NCBI RefSeq assembly: GCF_003185895.1 | Contig: NZ_QHLY01000012.1 | Coordinates: 496,001 to 560,000 of the forward strand | Reading direction: 5' to 3' | Source of the DNA: Cryobacterium arcticum | GTDB taxonomy: Bacteria > Actinomycetota > Actinomycetes > Actinomycetales > Microbacteriaceae | Length of the DNA stretch: 64,000 nt | Shown: positions 18,892-28,292 of the stretch, in pieces | How the letters are laid out: the number at the start of each line of letters is the position of its first letter | Position numbering within the stretch: position 1 is the stretch's first letter | Program-made: the position numbers and the translations under genes | Notes under the pieces: generated by a model | Databases searched by the model: none | Seen by the model: the letters and a program-made list of their open reading frames with translations, nothing else | Told to the model about the DNA's origin: nothing

Positions 18892-20211
18892 ATGATCCAG
18901 ACGATTGACCTTCGAGGAACGCGGCCTGCTCCGGCCGAACTTTTGGCCTCGGTGCCCCGTGCGCTCACCAGCGTCACCGTCGCCAGCGACGCTGCCGCCG
19001 GACTGATCGACGACGTGCGCGCCAGGGGAGAGGACGCGCTGCGCGACCAGGCCGAACGGCTCGACCGGGTGCGTCCGGAGCATGTGCGCGTGCCCGCCGC
19101 CCACGTCGAGGAGGCCCTCGCCGCCCTCGACCCTGCCGTGCGCACGGCGATCGAGGAAACCATCCGCCGGGTGCGCCTGGCCAGCACCGCGCAGGTGCCG
19201 CCAGAGGTGACCACCGTCATCGCCGACGGCGCCGAGATCGTGCAGCGCTGGCGCCCCGTGCAGCGCGTGGGCCTCTACGTTCCGGGAGGCAAGGCCGTCT
19301 ACCCGTCCAGCGTCGTGATGAACGTCGTTCCCGCCCAGGTCGCCGGCGTCAGCTCGATCGCGCTCGCCTCCCCGCCGCAGAGCGCCTTCGATGGCCGGGT
19401 GCACCCCACCATCCTGGCCGTGGCCGGTCTCCTCGGAATCGATGAGATCTACGCCATGGGCGGCGCCGGCGCGGTCGGCGCGTTCGCGTACGGTGTGCCG
19501 GGCCTCGGCCTCGACCCCGTGCAGCTGGTCACCGGACCCGGCAACGTCTACGTGGCCGCCGCCAAGCGCCTCGTGCGCGGGGTCACGGGCATCGACTCCG
19601 AAGCCGGTCCCACCGACATCCTGGTGATCGCCGACAAGACCGCGAACCCGGCCTTCGTGGCGGCGGACCTGGTCAGCCAGGCCGAGCACGACGAGCTCGC
19701 CGCCGCCGTGCTGGTCACGGACTCCGCCGACCTCGCCGCAGACGTCGAGGCCCGCCTGAACGAGCTGGCCACGACGACGACCCACGCCGAACGCGTGACG
19801 GCCTCGCTCGGCGGCACCCAGTCCGCCATCGTGCTCGTCGACGACCTCGAGCAGGCGGCGCTGTTCAGCAATGCCTTCGGTCCAGAGCACCTCGAGATCC
19901 AGACCGACGACCCGGATGCCGTGCTGCGGCAGATCGACAACGCCGGCGCTATCTTCGTCGGCCCGTACGCCCCGGTCAGCCTCGGTGACTACGCCGCCGG
20001 CTCCAACCACGTGCTGCCCACCGGGGGACAGGCGCGCTTCTCCGCGGCCCTGGGCGCGTACACCTTCCTCCGGCCGCAGCAGGTGGTGCGTTACAGCCGC
20101 GACGGACTGGCCGGCGTCGCCGACCACATCCTGGCCCTGTCCGCCGCCGAGGCCCTGCCGGCACACGGCGACGCGGTCACGGCGCGCTTCGCCAATCCTG
20201 CGGAACGGTAG
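18892..20211 (+). CDS. hisD: histidinol dehydrogenase
   Basis: Zinc enzyme catalysing the last two oxidations of histidine biosynthesis, L-histidinol to L-histidine with NAD. 439 residues, normal length. Visible motifs: GLYVPGGKAVYPSSVVMN, VQLVTGPGNVYVAAAKR, IDSEAGPTDILVIAD, SQAEHDELAAAVLVT (metal and catalytic His/Glu region) and FGPEHLEI. No other his genes appear in the window; it is followed after 12 bases by nrdR. Actinobacteria often place hisD at the head of a separate his operon; here it is followed by unrelated genes. Confidence 0.96.
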   Translation: MIQTIDLRGTRPAPAELLASVPRALTSVTVASDAAAGLIDDVRARGEDALRDQAERLDRVRPEHVRVPAAHVEEALAALDPAVRTAIEETIRRVRLASTAQVPPEVTTVIADGAEIVQRWRPVQRVGLYVPGGKAVYPSSVVMNVVPAQVAGVSSIALASPPQSAFDGRVHPTILAVAGLLGIDEIYAMGGAGAVGAFAYGVPGLGLDPVQLVTGPGNVYVAAAKRLVRGVTGIDSEAGPTDILVIADKTANPAFVAADLVSQAEHDELAAAVLVTDSADLAADVEARLNELATTTTHAERVTASLGGTQSAIVLVDDLEQAALFSNAFGPEHLEIQTDDPDAVLRQIDNAGAIFVGPYAPVSLGDYAAGSNHVLPTGGQARFSAALGAYTFLRPQQVVRYSRDGLAGVADHILALSAAEALPAHGDAVTARFANPAER

Positions 20212-20223
20212 GCTTTCCCCACC

Positions 20224-20709
20224 ATGTATTGCCCGTTCTGTCGCCACCCCGATTCCCGTGTCATCGACTCGCGCACCAGCGACGACGGGCTGTCGATCCG
20301 CCGTCGCCGGCAGTGCCCGGAATGCGGCCGCCGGTTCAGCACCACCGAGACCGCGAGCTTGAACATCATCAAGCGCAGCGGTGTCGTCGAGCCGTTCAGC
20401 CGGGAGAAGATCGTCTCGGGCGTACGCAAGGCCTGCCAGGGTCGTCCCGTGACCGACTCAGACCTGGCCATGCTCGCCCAGAAGGTCGAGGAGACGATCC
20501 GGCAGACCGGAGCGTCGCAGATCGAGGCCAACGACATCGGCCTGGCCATCCTCGCCCCGCTGCGGGACCTCGACGAGGTGGCGTACCTGCGTTTTGCCAG
20601 CGTCTACCAGGCGTTCGACTCCCTCGAAGACTTCGAGAGCGCCATCGGCCAATTGCGCACCGAGCACGCGGCAGCCGCCGCGGCGCCGGAGACCGACCCG
20701 GAACTGTGA
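20224..20709 (+). CDS. nrdR: transcriptional repressor NrdR
   Basis: Nucleotide-sensing repressor of ribonucleotide reductase genes. 161 residues: N-terminal zinc ribbon with Cys3, Cys6, Cys31 and Cys34 (MYCPFCRHP ... QCPECGRRF), then an ATP-cone domain from about residue 46 ([23 protein letters not shown]), with the usual short acidic tail. Its stop overlaps the pyrD GTG. No ribonucleotide reductase gene is present in the window, so its targets lie elsewhere. Confidence 0.96.
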   Translation: MYCPFCRHPDSRVIDSRTSDDGLSIRRRRQCPECGRRFSTTETASLNIIKRSGVVEPFSREKIVSGVRKACQGRPVTDSDLAMLAQKVEETIRQTGASQIEANDIGLAILAPLRDLDEVAYLRFASVYQAFDSLEDFESAIGQLRTEHAAAAAAPETDPEL

Positions 20710-21776
20710 TCGTGTACCCCTTCCTCTTCACGCACGTGCTCACCCGCATCGATCCGGAGCGGGCCCACCACCTGGCTTTCGAGGTCATCCGCGCCCTGCC
20801 CCGGCTGGGGCTCGGCGGGATCGCGCACCGGTTCACCCGGCCGCGCACCGACATCGGGGTGGACACCCTCGGCCTGCACTTCGACTCGCCGTTCGGCGTC
20901 GCGGCCGGGTTCGACAAAGACGGCCACGCCGTCCTCGGCCTCGGCCGGCTCGGATTCGGGCACGTCGAAGTGGGCACGCTGACCGCGATCGCGCAGCCGG
21001 GCAATCCCACACCACGCCTGTTCCGCCTGGTGCGCGACCGGGCCGTGATCAACCGGATGGGCTTCAACAACAACGGCGCCGCTGCTGCCGTCGACCGGCT
21101 CACCCGGGTGCGGGCCAGCCGGCACCGCCCGGTCCTGGGGATCAACATCGGCAAGAGCCGGGTCACGGCCGTCGAGGACGCCACCGCCGACTACCTGGTG
21201 AGCACGCGGGCGCTGGCGCCCATCGCCGACTACCTCGTGGTCAACGTGTCGTCCCCCAACACTCCGGGCCTGCGCGGCCTGCAGGAGCTCGACCAGCTCG
21301 CCCCGCTGCTCACCGCGGTCCGCGAGGCGGCCGGTGGCACCCCGCTGCTGGTGAAGATCGCGCCAGACCTCACCGACGAGGAGGTCAGCAAGATCGCCGG
21401 CCTCACGGTTCAACTGGGCCTGGACGGCATCATCGCCACCAACACCACCCTCAGCCGCGCCGACCTCAGCACCGACCCGACCATCGTGGCCGCCGCCGGT
21501 GCCGGCGGACTCTCCGGAGCGCCGCTGTACGACCGCTCGCTGGCCGTACTGCGCCTGATCCGGGCCGCTGTGCCGGCCGACCTGTGTGTGATCTCGGTCG
21601 GCGGAGTCGAAACCGCCGCCCAGGTCGCCGAACGGCTTGCCGCCGGAGCCACCCTGGTGCAGGGCTACACCGGGTTCCTCTATCGCGGTCCGCTGTGGGC
21701 GAGGCAGATCAATCGCGGCCTCGACACCCTGCTCGCCGGCCGCCCGACGGACAGCCGGAACCCGATCCGCCGCTAG
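20706..21776 (+). CDS. pyrD: quinone-dependent dihydroorotate dehydrogenase (class 2)
   Basis: Membrane-associated flavoenzyme that oxidises dihydroorotate to orotate in pyrimidine synthesis. I choose GTG 20706, which overlaps the nrdR stop; GTG 20712 is an alternative. 356 residues: FMN-binding [19 protein letters not shown], the [14 protein letters not shown] motif with catalytic Ser, [12 protein letters not shown], and the C-terminal [28 protein letters not shown] phosphate loop. The N-terminal hydrophobic helix ([24 protein letters not shown]) marks class 2. Translational coupling to nrdR joins two nucleotide-metabolism genes. Confidence 0.96.
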   Translation: MIVYPFLFTHVLTRIDPERAHHLAFEVIRALPRLGLGGIAHRFTRPRTDIGVDTLGLHFDSPFGVAAGFDKDGHAVLGLGRLGFGHVEVGTLTAIAQPGNPTPRLFRLVRDRAVINRMGFNNNGAAAAVDRLTRVRASRHRPVLGINIGKSRVTAVEDATADYLVSTRALAPIADYLVVNVSSPNTPGLRGLQELDQLAPLLTAVREAAGGTPLLVKIAPDLTDEEVSKIAGLTVQLGLDGIIATNTTLSRADLSTDPTIVAAAGAGGLSGAPLYDRSLAVLRLIRAAVPADLCVISVGGVETAAQVAERLAAGATLVQGYTGFLYRGPLWARQINRGLDTLLAGRPTDSRNPIRR

Positions 21777-21780
21777 CGAG

Positions 21781-22881
21781 TCAGTCGACGGGGCCGGGCA
21801 GTCCCGGGTCGGTCAGCAAGCCGAGGTCGGCCAGCTGCGCGGCCAGGCTCGCGCCATCCGGCCCATACACCCAGAGCGGATCCGGCTTGTCTTCGGCGGC
21901 GTCCTTGGCCCGTCGCCCGGCCAGAACGGCCTGGCTCGGCGACAACCGGCGGATGGCCACGGCTGCGACGGAAGCCGGGAACTCCTTCTGGAACTCGCTG
22001 TAGATGGCCTCGTCATGCTGGCCGTCGTCCCCGACCAGGATCCACTTCATCTCGGGGAATTCCTGGGCGAGCCGGCGCAGGTTGTCGTGCTTGTGCTCCC
22101 GGCCGCTGCGGAAGAGCCTGTCGTGAGTGGGTCCCCAGTCGGTGAGCAGCAAAGCCCCGGCCGGATAGAGATTGCGGGACAGGAACCGGCTCAGCGTCGG
22201 TGCCACGTTCCAGGCTCCGGTAGAGAGATAGATGACGGGCGCGCCCGGCGTCGCATCGGCCAGGCGGTCCAGCAGCACCGCCATGCCCGGCGTCGGCACG
22301 CGGGCATGTTCGTCGAGCACGAAGGTGTTCCATGCGGCCAGCAACGGGCGGGGGAGCGTGGTGACCATCACGGTGTCGTCCACGTCGGAGATGATGCCGC
22401 TCTGCACGTCGGGGGCGACCACGAAGACCGGAGCCTCGACAGGGTCTGAGGCCTCGGTGTGCAGGTGGGCGGTGTGCCAACCCGGTGCCAGGGTCACGGT
22501 GACGACGGTGTCGACAACACCGCCGCGGTCGGCCTGCACCCGGTGAGCCGTTCCGCCGATGTCGATGGTCACGGTCACGTCGTTGACCGGCACACTGGTG
22601 AAACTCCGCCAGCCTCTGATGCTGGCGTCGCGGCCGTCGTTGCGCCGGCGTTTGCGGGACAGCTTGCCCGGCTTCACCGGCTTGGCCAGCAGAACCCGGC
22701 AGAGAATGCGCACGCGCTCGGTGCTGCCGTACCCGGTGTACGGGATCACGATCGGGTTGTGCCCACGGCGACGGGCGAACTTCTCCCGTTTTTCGTGCAG
22801 CCAGTCCTCGATCCGCGCGGCACGGTGCATCATGCGAGCAGGGTCCAGCGAAGCTGAGGCCGTGGCGGGGGACTTTGACAC
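21781..22881 (-). CDS. App1-family phosphatase domain protein
   Basis: Probable HAD-like phosphatidate phosphatase, related to yeast App1 and common in actinobacteria. 366 residues from ATG 22881. A beta-rich N-terminal half (RILCRVLLAKPVKPGK ... SVPVNDVTVTIDIGG) leads into the catalytic segment IISDVDDTVMVT, where DVDDT (166-170) is the DxDxT nucleophile motif; FLSRNLYPAGALLLTDWG and KWILVGDDGQHDEAIYSEF follow. In vivo substrate is not known. Convergent with pyrD, separated by only 4 bases. Confidence 0.88.
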   Translation of the reverse strand: MSKSPATASASLDPARMMHRAARIEDWLHEKREKFARRRGHNPIVIPYTGYGSTERVRILCRVLLAKPVKPGKLSRKRRRNDGRDASIRGWRSFTSVPVNDVTVTIDIGGTAHRVQADRGGVVDTVVTVTLAPGWHTAHLHTEASDPVEAPVFVVAPDVQSGIISDVDDTVMVTTLPRPLLAAWNTFVLDEHARVPTPGMAVLLDRLADATPGAPVIYLSTGAWNVAPTLSRFLSRNLYPAGALLLTDWGPTHDRLFRSGREHKHDNLRRLAQEFPEMKWILVGDDGQHDEAIYSEFQKEFPASVAAVAIRRLSPSQAVLAGRRAKDAAEDKPDPLWVYGPDGASLAAQLADLGLLTDPGLPGPVD

Positions 22882-23067
22882 GAGTCAAGTCTCTCATGCG
22901 CCACCCTGCGCTCGGCGACCGGTGCCGGGACGGCGCCCGATCCGCGCACGCCGACAGGGTCTTTCGACCTGCCCCGTTCAAGTCTCCGCTCCAGTTCGGG
23001 GGGTATGTTTCGTGCGCCCAGGTCGGCCCGGCCCCCTAGGATTGTGACGTATATTCAAGGAGGACTT

Positions 23068-23724
23068 GTGGCGCTGATCGATCTCTTCGGTGAGGATTCT
23101 GTCGTACAGGGTCGGCAGGTGCGAACCGAGCCCATCCAACAGCGGAGTGCCGCCCGATTGACCGCGCTGCTCGACGCCGCAGCCGAGGTCGTCGACGAGG
23201 TCGGCTTCGACCGCATCACCACGGCCATGGTCGCCGAACGTGCCGGTGCCTCGATCGGTACCGTCTACCGTTACTACCCCGACCGGGTTGCCGTCCTCGA
23301 GGGGCTGCGCGAACGGGCCGTGCTGCGTTTCCGCCAGCGGGTGGCCGAGTCCCTCAAGGAGACCCAGCCGAAGACCTGGTGGGAAGCCGTGGACTGCGGC
23401 GTCACGGCGTTCGTCGAGCTGTACCGCGCCGAGCCCGGCTTCCGCATCCTGCACTTCGCCGACCGGGAGCGCGCCCAGTCCAGCGTGCCCGACGAGCTGG
23501 CCACGGGATTCTTCGCCCACCAGATCGCCGGGGTGCTCACCGAAGAGTTCGGCCTCGCTGCCGGGGACGACCTGATCTTCCGGCTCGAAGTCGCCGTCGA
23601 GATGGCCGATTCCCTCCTCAGCCGGGCGTTCACCTGGAACGCCCAGGGCGATGAACGCTTCATCGCCGAGTGCCGCCGCATCATGCACGACTATCTCGCA
23701 GGCTTCTACGGCACTGACGCTTAG
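23068..23724 (+). CDS. TetR-family transcriptional regulator
   Basis: 218 residues from GTG 23068 (MALIDLFGEDSV), picked because AAGGAGGA lies immediately upstream. N-terminal TetR DNA-binding domain: RLTALLDAAAEVVDEVGFDRITTAMVAERAGASIGTVYRYYPDRVAVL. The ligand domain is aromatic-rich and not classifiable. It stands alone, upstream of the ABC importer on the same strand with a 194-base gap; control of that importer is possible but not shown. A TATATT hexamer at 23050-23055 may be its -10 box. Confidence 0.9.
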   Translation: MALIDLFGEDSVVQGRQVRTEPIQQRSAARLTALLDAAAEVVDEVGFDRITTAMVAERAGASIGTVYRYYPDRVAVLEGLRERAVLRFRQRVAESLKETQPKTWWEAVDCGVTAFVELYRAEPGFRILHFADRERAQSSVPDELATGFFAHQIAGVLTEEFGLAAGDDLIFRLEVAVEMADSLLSRAFTWNAQGDERFIAECRRIMHDYLAGFYGTDA

Positions 23725-23918
23725 CCGCTTAGCCTCTTCGCCGAATACCGGGACCTTCGGCTCTGGTCGGAAAACTCGGCTTTTATGACGCCACGGCGCA
23801 ATCCGCTTTGGCGTGGGCACCGAACAATGGTTGGCTAGTCTTTCGTACTTGCCCGATTCCGTCGCTTCGTCTTCCGTGAGCGACGGGCGTCAAGCCGCTT
23901 CGAGGATTGAGCCCAGCC
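23725..23918 (+). promoter_or_regulatory. intergenic region before the ABC importer
   Basis: 194 bases separating the TetR gene from the importer operon. No convincing terminator hairpin or -35/-10 pair is visible to me, although an independent importer promoter must be suspected because the genes differ in function. Nothing else recognised. Confidence 0.25.
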
Positions 23919-24773
23919 ATGATCGAGTTCCGTTCCGTCAGCAAGCGATTCCCCGATGGCACCCTGGCCGTCGACGACTTCAGCCTGGTCCTGCCCTCGC
24001 ATCAGACCACCGTGCTGGTGGGCTCGTCCGGATCGGGCAAGACCACCCTGCTGCGCATGATCAACCGCATGGTCGACCCGACCAGCGGTTCGATCGAGAT
24101 CGACGGCGAGAACATCAATTCGCTGGCACCGGTCAAGCTGCGGCGCGGCATCGGCTACGTGATGCAGAACTCGGGGTTGCTGCCGCACCGCACCGTGATC
24201 GACAACGTCGCAACGGTGCCGCTCCTGCGCGGCACCCCCAAGCGCCAGGCCCGGGCGGATGCACTGACCCTGCTCGACACCGTCGGCCTGGACCGGTCGC
24301 TGGCCGACCGGTACCCCAGCCAGCTGTCCGGCGGCCAACAGCAACGCGTCGGCGTGGCCAGGGGACTGGCTGTCGACCCGAACATCCTGCTGATGGACGA
24401 ACCCTTCGGCGCCGTCGACCCGATCGTGCGTGCCGAGCTGCAGGAGGAACTGCTCAGACTGCAGAAGGAACTGGACAAGACAGTCGTCTTCGTCACCCAC
24501 GACATCGAGGAGGCCTTCCTGCTCGGTGACCAGATCGTGATCCTGCGCGAGGGCGGGCATGTCGCCCAGGTCGGCTCGCCCGCCGACATCCTGGCCAATC
24601 CCGCCGACGAGTTCGTGTCCAGCTTCGTGGGCGCCGATCGCGGCCGCCGCGCCCTGCACCTGGAACGGCACGGCGACAGGGACGCCGTCGTCGACAGCGA
24701 CGGCCGGCTCGCCGGCGTGCTGACCAGCCGCCCGGCACCGGATGCGGTCCTCGGCGCCGAAGGCTCGCGATGA
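23919..24773 (+). CDS. quaternary-amine/osmoprotectant-type ABC transporter, ATPase
   Basis: ATPase of an OpuC/OsmV-type importer. ATG 23919 (MIEFRSVSKRF), 284 residues. Walker A GSSGSGKT (35-42), Q-loop YVMQNSGLLPH, signature LSGGQQQRVGVARGLA, Walker B ILLMDEPFGAVDP and H-loop VFVTHDIEEAF are all intact. It lacks the C-terminal CBS pair found in many osmosensing OpuA/OpuC ATPases (those are near 400 residues), so ionic-strength sensing through CBS domains is unlikely. Overlaps the next gene as ATGA. Confidence 0.92.
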   Translation: MIEFRSVSKRFPDGTLAVDDFSLVLPSHQTTVLVGSSGSGKTTLLRMINRMVDPTSGSIEIDGENINSLAPVKLRRGIGYVMQNSGLLPHRTVIDNVATVPLLRGTPKRQARADALTLLDTVGLDRSLADRYPSQLSGGQQQRVGVARGLAVDPNILLMDEPFGAVDPIVRAELQEELLRLQKELDKTVVFVTHDIEEAFLLGDQIVILREGGHVAQVGSPADILANPADEFVSSFVGADRGRRALHLERHGDRDAVVDSDGRLAGVLTSRPAPDAVLGAEGSR

Positions 24774-25447
24774 CCTGGGTGCTGTCCAACCTCGGCCTCA
24801 TCTGGGCGCGCATCCTCGACCACGTGGTGCTCAGCCTGCCGCCGATCGTGCTCTGCTTCGTGATCGCCCTGCCGTTGGGCTGGCTCGCCCGTCGGTACCG
24901 GGTCAGCCGCGGCATCATCCTCACCGGAGCCGGCCTGCTCTACGCCGTGCCCTCCCTGCCGCTGTTCTTCGTACTGCCCGCCGTGATCGGCACCGGTCTC
25001 CGCTCCCCGTTGAACGTCATCATCGCCCTCACCCTGTACGGCGTGGCCCTGATGGTGCGGGTGGTCTCCGACGGCCTCGATTCGGTCGACGCGGATGTGC
25101 GCCAGTCGGCATCCGCGGTGGGGTACTCGGCCTGGTCCCGGTTCTGGCAGGTCGAACTGCCCCTGTCCGGGCCCGTTCTCCTGGCCGGGATGCGGGTGGT
25201 CGCGGTCAGCACCGTCAGCCTGGTCACCGTCGGCGCTGTGATCGGCGTGCAGAGCCTCGGCAGCCTCTTCACCGACGGATTCCAGCGCGGCATCCAGGCC
25301 GAGATCATCGCCGGCCTCGTCGCCACCGTGGGCCTCGCCCTGCTGTTCGACGGCGCCCTGGTGCTCGCCGGCCGGCTGCTGATGCCGTGGACCCGCAAGG
25401 CCGGCCCCGCCAGGCGCACCGCGCCGATCGAGGTGAGTGCGGCATGA
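24770..25447 (+). CDS. quaternary-amine-type ABC transporter, permease 1
   Basis: Inner-membrane permease of 225 residues with about six helices. The BPD_transp_1 coupling loop is visible as VGYSAWSRFWQVELPLSGPVLLAGMRVVAVSTVSLVTVGAVIG, matching OpuCB/OpuCD-type permeases. Starts at ATG 24770 inside the ATPase stop and overlaps the second permease by four bases; all four importer genes are on one transcript. Confidence 0.9.
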   Translation: MTWVLSNLGLIWARILDHVVLSLPPIVLCFVIALPLGWLARRYRVSRGIILTGAGLLYAVPSLPLFFVLPAVIGTGLRSPLNVIIALTLYGVALMVRVVSDGLDSVDADVRQSASAVGYSAWSRFWQVELPLSGPVLLAGMRVVAVSTVSLVTVGAVIGVQSLGSLFTDGFQRGIQAEIIAGLVATVGLALLFDGALVLAGRLLMPWTRKAGPARRTAPIEVSAA

Positions 25448-26202
25448 ACCTCTTCTCCGACGCCGTCAACTGGATCCTCGACCCCGCCAACTGGGTCGGG
25501 ATCAACGCCATTCCGCTGCGGCTCAGCCAGCACCTGGTCTTCACCCTGGTCACCCTGCTGATCGCCTCCGCGATCGCGATCCCGCTCGGGTTCCTGATCG
25601 GCCACACCGGCCGGGGCAGGGGACTGGCTGTCACCACCTCCGGTGGATTGCGCGCCATCCCCACCCTCGGCCTGCTCACCCTGGTCGCCCTCTGGGTGGG
25701 CATCGGCGTTGTGGCGCCGTATGTCGCCCTCACCGTGCTGGCGATCCCGCCCATCCTGGCAGGGGCGTACACCGGCTTCGAGGCCATCGACCGGCGCACC
25801 ATCGACGCTGCCCGTGCAGTGGGCATGAGCGAGCTGCAGATCGTGCGCAAGGTGGAGATCCCGCTCGGCCTGCCGCTGCTGATCGGGGGCCTGCGCTCCG
25901 CCACCCTGCAGGTCATCGCCACCGCGACCCTCGCGGCCTACGTCGCCGACCTGGGGCTGGGCCGGTACCTCTTCGCGGGGTTGAAGACCCGGGACTATGC
26001 GGAGATGCTGGGCGGGTCGATACTCGTGATTCTGCTGGCATTGGTGCTGGAGGGAATCTTTGCGCTGATCCAACGGTTTGTCGTACCGAGGGGTGTCTCC
26101 GGACGCCTCAAGACACGTCAGTCCGGCAGCACCGCGGGCAGCACCAGCACAGAACCTGATTCGCATTCGCTTCGCACCGGGCGCCCAACAGCGGCTCGGT
26201 GA
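25444..26202 (+). CDS. quaternary-amine-type ABC transporter, permease 2
   Basis: Second permease, 252 residues from ATG 25444 (MNLFSDAVNWILDP). Helices include LVFTLVTLLIASAIAIPLGFLIG and the coupling loop IDAARAVGMSELQIVRKVEIPLGLPLLIGGLRSATLQVIATATLAAYV, diagnostic of the family. The C-terminal 35 residues are hydrophilic. Together with permease 1 it makes a heterodimeric channel. Confidence 0.9.
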   Translation: MNLFSDAVNWILDPANWVGINAIPLRLSQHLVFTLVTLLIASAIAIPLGFLIGHTGRGRGLAVTTSGGLRAIPTLGLLTLVALWVGIGVVAPYVALTVLAIPPILAGAYTGFEAIDRRTIDAARAVGMSELQIVRKVEIPLGLPLLIGGLRSATLQVIATATLAAYVADLGLGRYLFAGLKTRDYAEMLGGSILVILLALVLEGIFALIQRFVVPRGVSGRLKTRQSGSTAGSTSTEPDSHSLRTGRPTAAR

Positions 26203-26243
26203 CACGTCTACCGACAAATCGGTACCTGAGGAAGGACAACAGC

Positions 26244-27170
26244 ATGTTCACAATCACACGAGGCCGGCTCGCGCTTGTCAGCGCGGTCGCGGTTGGGGCT
26301 GTCGTAGCCCTTGCAGGGTGTGCGTCCGGCGATCCGCTGGACGAGGGAAATAGCAGTTCAGAAGGATCCGAGACCCTGGTCGTCGGATCGCAGGACTACT
26401 ACTCGAACGAGATCATCGCCGAGATCTACGCGCAGGCGCTGGAAGACGGCGGCTTCACCGTCGACCGCCAGTTCCGCATCGGCCAGCGGGAAGCGTACCT
26501 GCCCGAGATCGAGTCCGGCTCCATCGACGTGTTCCCCGAGTACACCGGCAGCCTCCTGCAGGCACTCGAGGCCGACGCGCCCGGCGGCACCGCAGACGAG
26601 GTCTACACGGCACTCGAGGCGGCACTTCCCGACGGAGTCAGTGTGCTCGACCGGGCCGACGCCAGCGACCAGAACTCCTGGACCGTCACCCAGGCCTTCG
26701 CCGACACCTATGGCCTCACCGACATCGCCTCGCTCACCGCGGTGACCGAGCCGATCACCGTCGGCGGAAACTCAGAGCTGGAGACCCGCCCCTACGGCCC
26801 GACCGCGCTGAAGGAGAAGTACGGCATCGAGATCGCCGGCTTCACCCCGGTCGAGGACAGCGGCGGACCGCTGACCGTCAAGGCCCTGGTCGACAACAAG
26901 ATCCAGCTCGCCAACATCTACACCGCCGACCCGAACATCGCGTCGAACGACCTGGTCGCCCTCGACGACCCCGACGGACTGTTCTTCCCCGACAACGTCG
27001 TTCCCGTCGTGTCGGAGAAGGTCGACGCTGACGCAGCCGACATCCTCAACGCCGTCAGCGCCGCGCTGGATGCCGACACCCTCGTCGCTCTCAACGCGCA
27101 GAGCGTGAACGACCAGGCCGCCGCTGACACCATCGCGACGGACTGGCTCACCGAGCAGGGCCTGATCTAG
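26244..27170 (+). CDS. quaternary-amine-type ABC transporter, substrate-binding lipoprotein
   Basis: Extracellular ligand-binding lipoprotein of the OpuAC/OsmF family. ATG 26244 (MFTITRGRLALV) follows a GGAAGGA site; 308 residues. Signal peptide with lipobox LAGC (Cys26) is followed by a Gly/Ser linker and the binding domain (TLVVGSQDYYSNEIIAEIYAQALEDGGFTVDRQF ... IDVFPEYTGSLLQAL). The family binds glycine betaine, choline, carnitine or similar compounds; which one cannot be told here. Ends the operon at a strong terminator. Confidence 0.92.
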   Translation: MFTITRGRLALVSAVAVGAVVALAGCASGDPLDEGNSSSEGSETLVVGSQDYYSNEIIAEIYAQALEDGGFTVDRQFRIGQREAYLPEIESGSIDVFPEYTGSLLQALEADAPGGTADEVYTALEAALPDGVSVLDRADASDQNSWTVTQAFADTYGLTDIASLTAVTEPITVGGNSELETRPYGPTALKEKYGIEIAGFTPVEDSGGPLTVKALVDNKIQLANIYTADPNIASNDLVALDDPDGLFFPDNVVPVVSEKVDADAADILNAVSAALDADTLVALNAQSVNDQAAADTIATDWLTEQGLI

Positions 27171-27200
27171 GCAGCACCCGCACCGCAGCACAGAAACGCC

Positions 27201-27230
27201 GAACGGCCCCGTCCTCCGACGGGGCCGTTC
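27201..27230 (+). terminator. strong hairpin terminator after the ABC importer
   Basis: Perfect 13-base stem GAACGGCCCCGTC / GACGGGGCCGTTC around a CTCC loop. It separates the importer operon from the convergent M56 gene; the downstream flank is GT-rich, not a pure T-tract. Confidence 0.85.
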
Positions 27231-27251
27231 GTGTGTGTTCCGGCGCGAAAT

Positions 27252-28292
27252 TCAGCTGGTGAGCAGCAGCACCGGAGGCAACACCAACAGCCCGGCCGTG
27301 GCGGCGAGAACCGCGCCGCGACCGACCGTCCCGAGGGCTGGCGTGTCGCCCATCAGGCGGCTCACCCGAGGCCCGACCAGGTCGGCCGACGAGGTTTCGT
27401 CGAGCGCACCGGCCACGGCGCGCGGCGACTGGGTACCGGAGACTTCCGCCAGATGTGCTGTGCCGACCAGGGCGATCGCGCGCGCCAGGGTGCGGTCATC
27501 GACCTCCAGCCTGGCCTGGTCGTCTGCCATCATCTCCACCAGCAGCGCCACCGCATTCTCGGCCCGGTTGGCGATGGGAAACCAGGGCAGGGCGCTGTGC
27601 CAGCTCTTGAACGCCAGCAGCACCAGGTGATGCTGCTGGCGCAGGTGCGCGCGTTCGTGGGCGACGACGCCGCGCAGCTGGTCGGCATCCAGCAGCCGCA
27701 ACAGTCCGCGTGACAACACCGTCGCCGAGCGAGTGCCGCCCGGCAGGCAGTAGGCGATCGGGGCGGCGTGATCGATGACCCTGGTGCCCTCACTGTCGAA
27801 CGGCAGCGGATCGCTGAGCAGGCCGATCAGGGTGTGGTGGCGCCGGCGCTGGCGTTCCGCCCGCAGGAAGGTCATGCCGAGGTTGAGCAGCAGGTGGGCG
27901 CCGAGGATCAGGGCCAGGCAGAGCGCCATCACGCCGGGCAGGGTGGCGCCGACGGGCAGCGTGCCGGCGATCACGTGCCCGGCCAGGCCGGCGAGGGCGG
28001 CAACCGGCGTTGTCCCGAACGGGATCAGCCCGAAGACCAGCAGCGAGCCGATCATCGAGACCCCGCCCGCCAGGGCGATCGACTGCCACAACGCGAGGGC
28101 TAGGCCGGGCGCGGTCGACGGCCAGCCGGCCCCGGCCAGCAGGATGGGCACCGGCCAGGCCAGGAGGACCGCCAGCACCATCAGGGCAAGCGCTGTTGCG
28201 AGCACGCGTGCTACCGGCCCGGGCCGGGCTGCGGGCAGAGCGGCTGGGTCCGCGCCGTGCGGGGGAGCGTCATTCGGCCGCCGAATCGACAC
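27252..28292 (-). CDS. M56-family (BlaR1/MecR1-like) membrane metalloprotease
   Basis: Probable membrane zinc protease that relieves BlaI-type repression. GTG 28292 start overlaps the blaI-like gene by 23 bases. 346 residues: three to four helices in the first 145 residues, the zinc site HERAH (212-216) in GVVAHERAHLRQQHH, and a final helix (GAVLAATAGLLVLPPVLLL). The extracellular penicillin-binding sensor domain of true BlaR1 (about 600 residues) is absent, so the trigger is probably not a beta-lactam. Same architecture as mycobacterial BlaR partners. Confidence 0.9.
   Translation of the reverse strand: MSIRRPNDAPPHGADPAALPAARPGPVARVLATALALMVLAVLLAWPVPILLAGAGWPSTAPGLALALWQSIALAGGVSMIGSLLVFGLIPFGTTPVAALAGLAGHVIAGTLPVGATLPGVMALCLALILGAHLLLNLGMTFLRAERQRRRHHTLIGLLSDPLPFDSEGTRVIDHAAPIAYCLPGGTRSATVLSRGLLRLLDADQLRGVVAHERAHLRQQHHLVLLAFKSWHSALPWFPIANRAENAVALLVEMMADDQARLEVDDRTLARAIALVGTAHLAEVSGTQSPRAVAGALDETSSADLVGPRVSRLMGDTPALGTVGRGAVLAATAGLLVLPPVLLLTS

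Noticed and set aside
27252..28292. A true beta-lactam sensor (BlaR1) resistance locus
   Set aside because: The M56 protein is only 346 residues and lacks the penicillin-binding domain, and no beta-lactamase gene is nearby.
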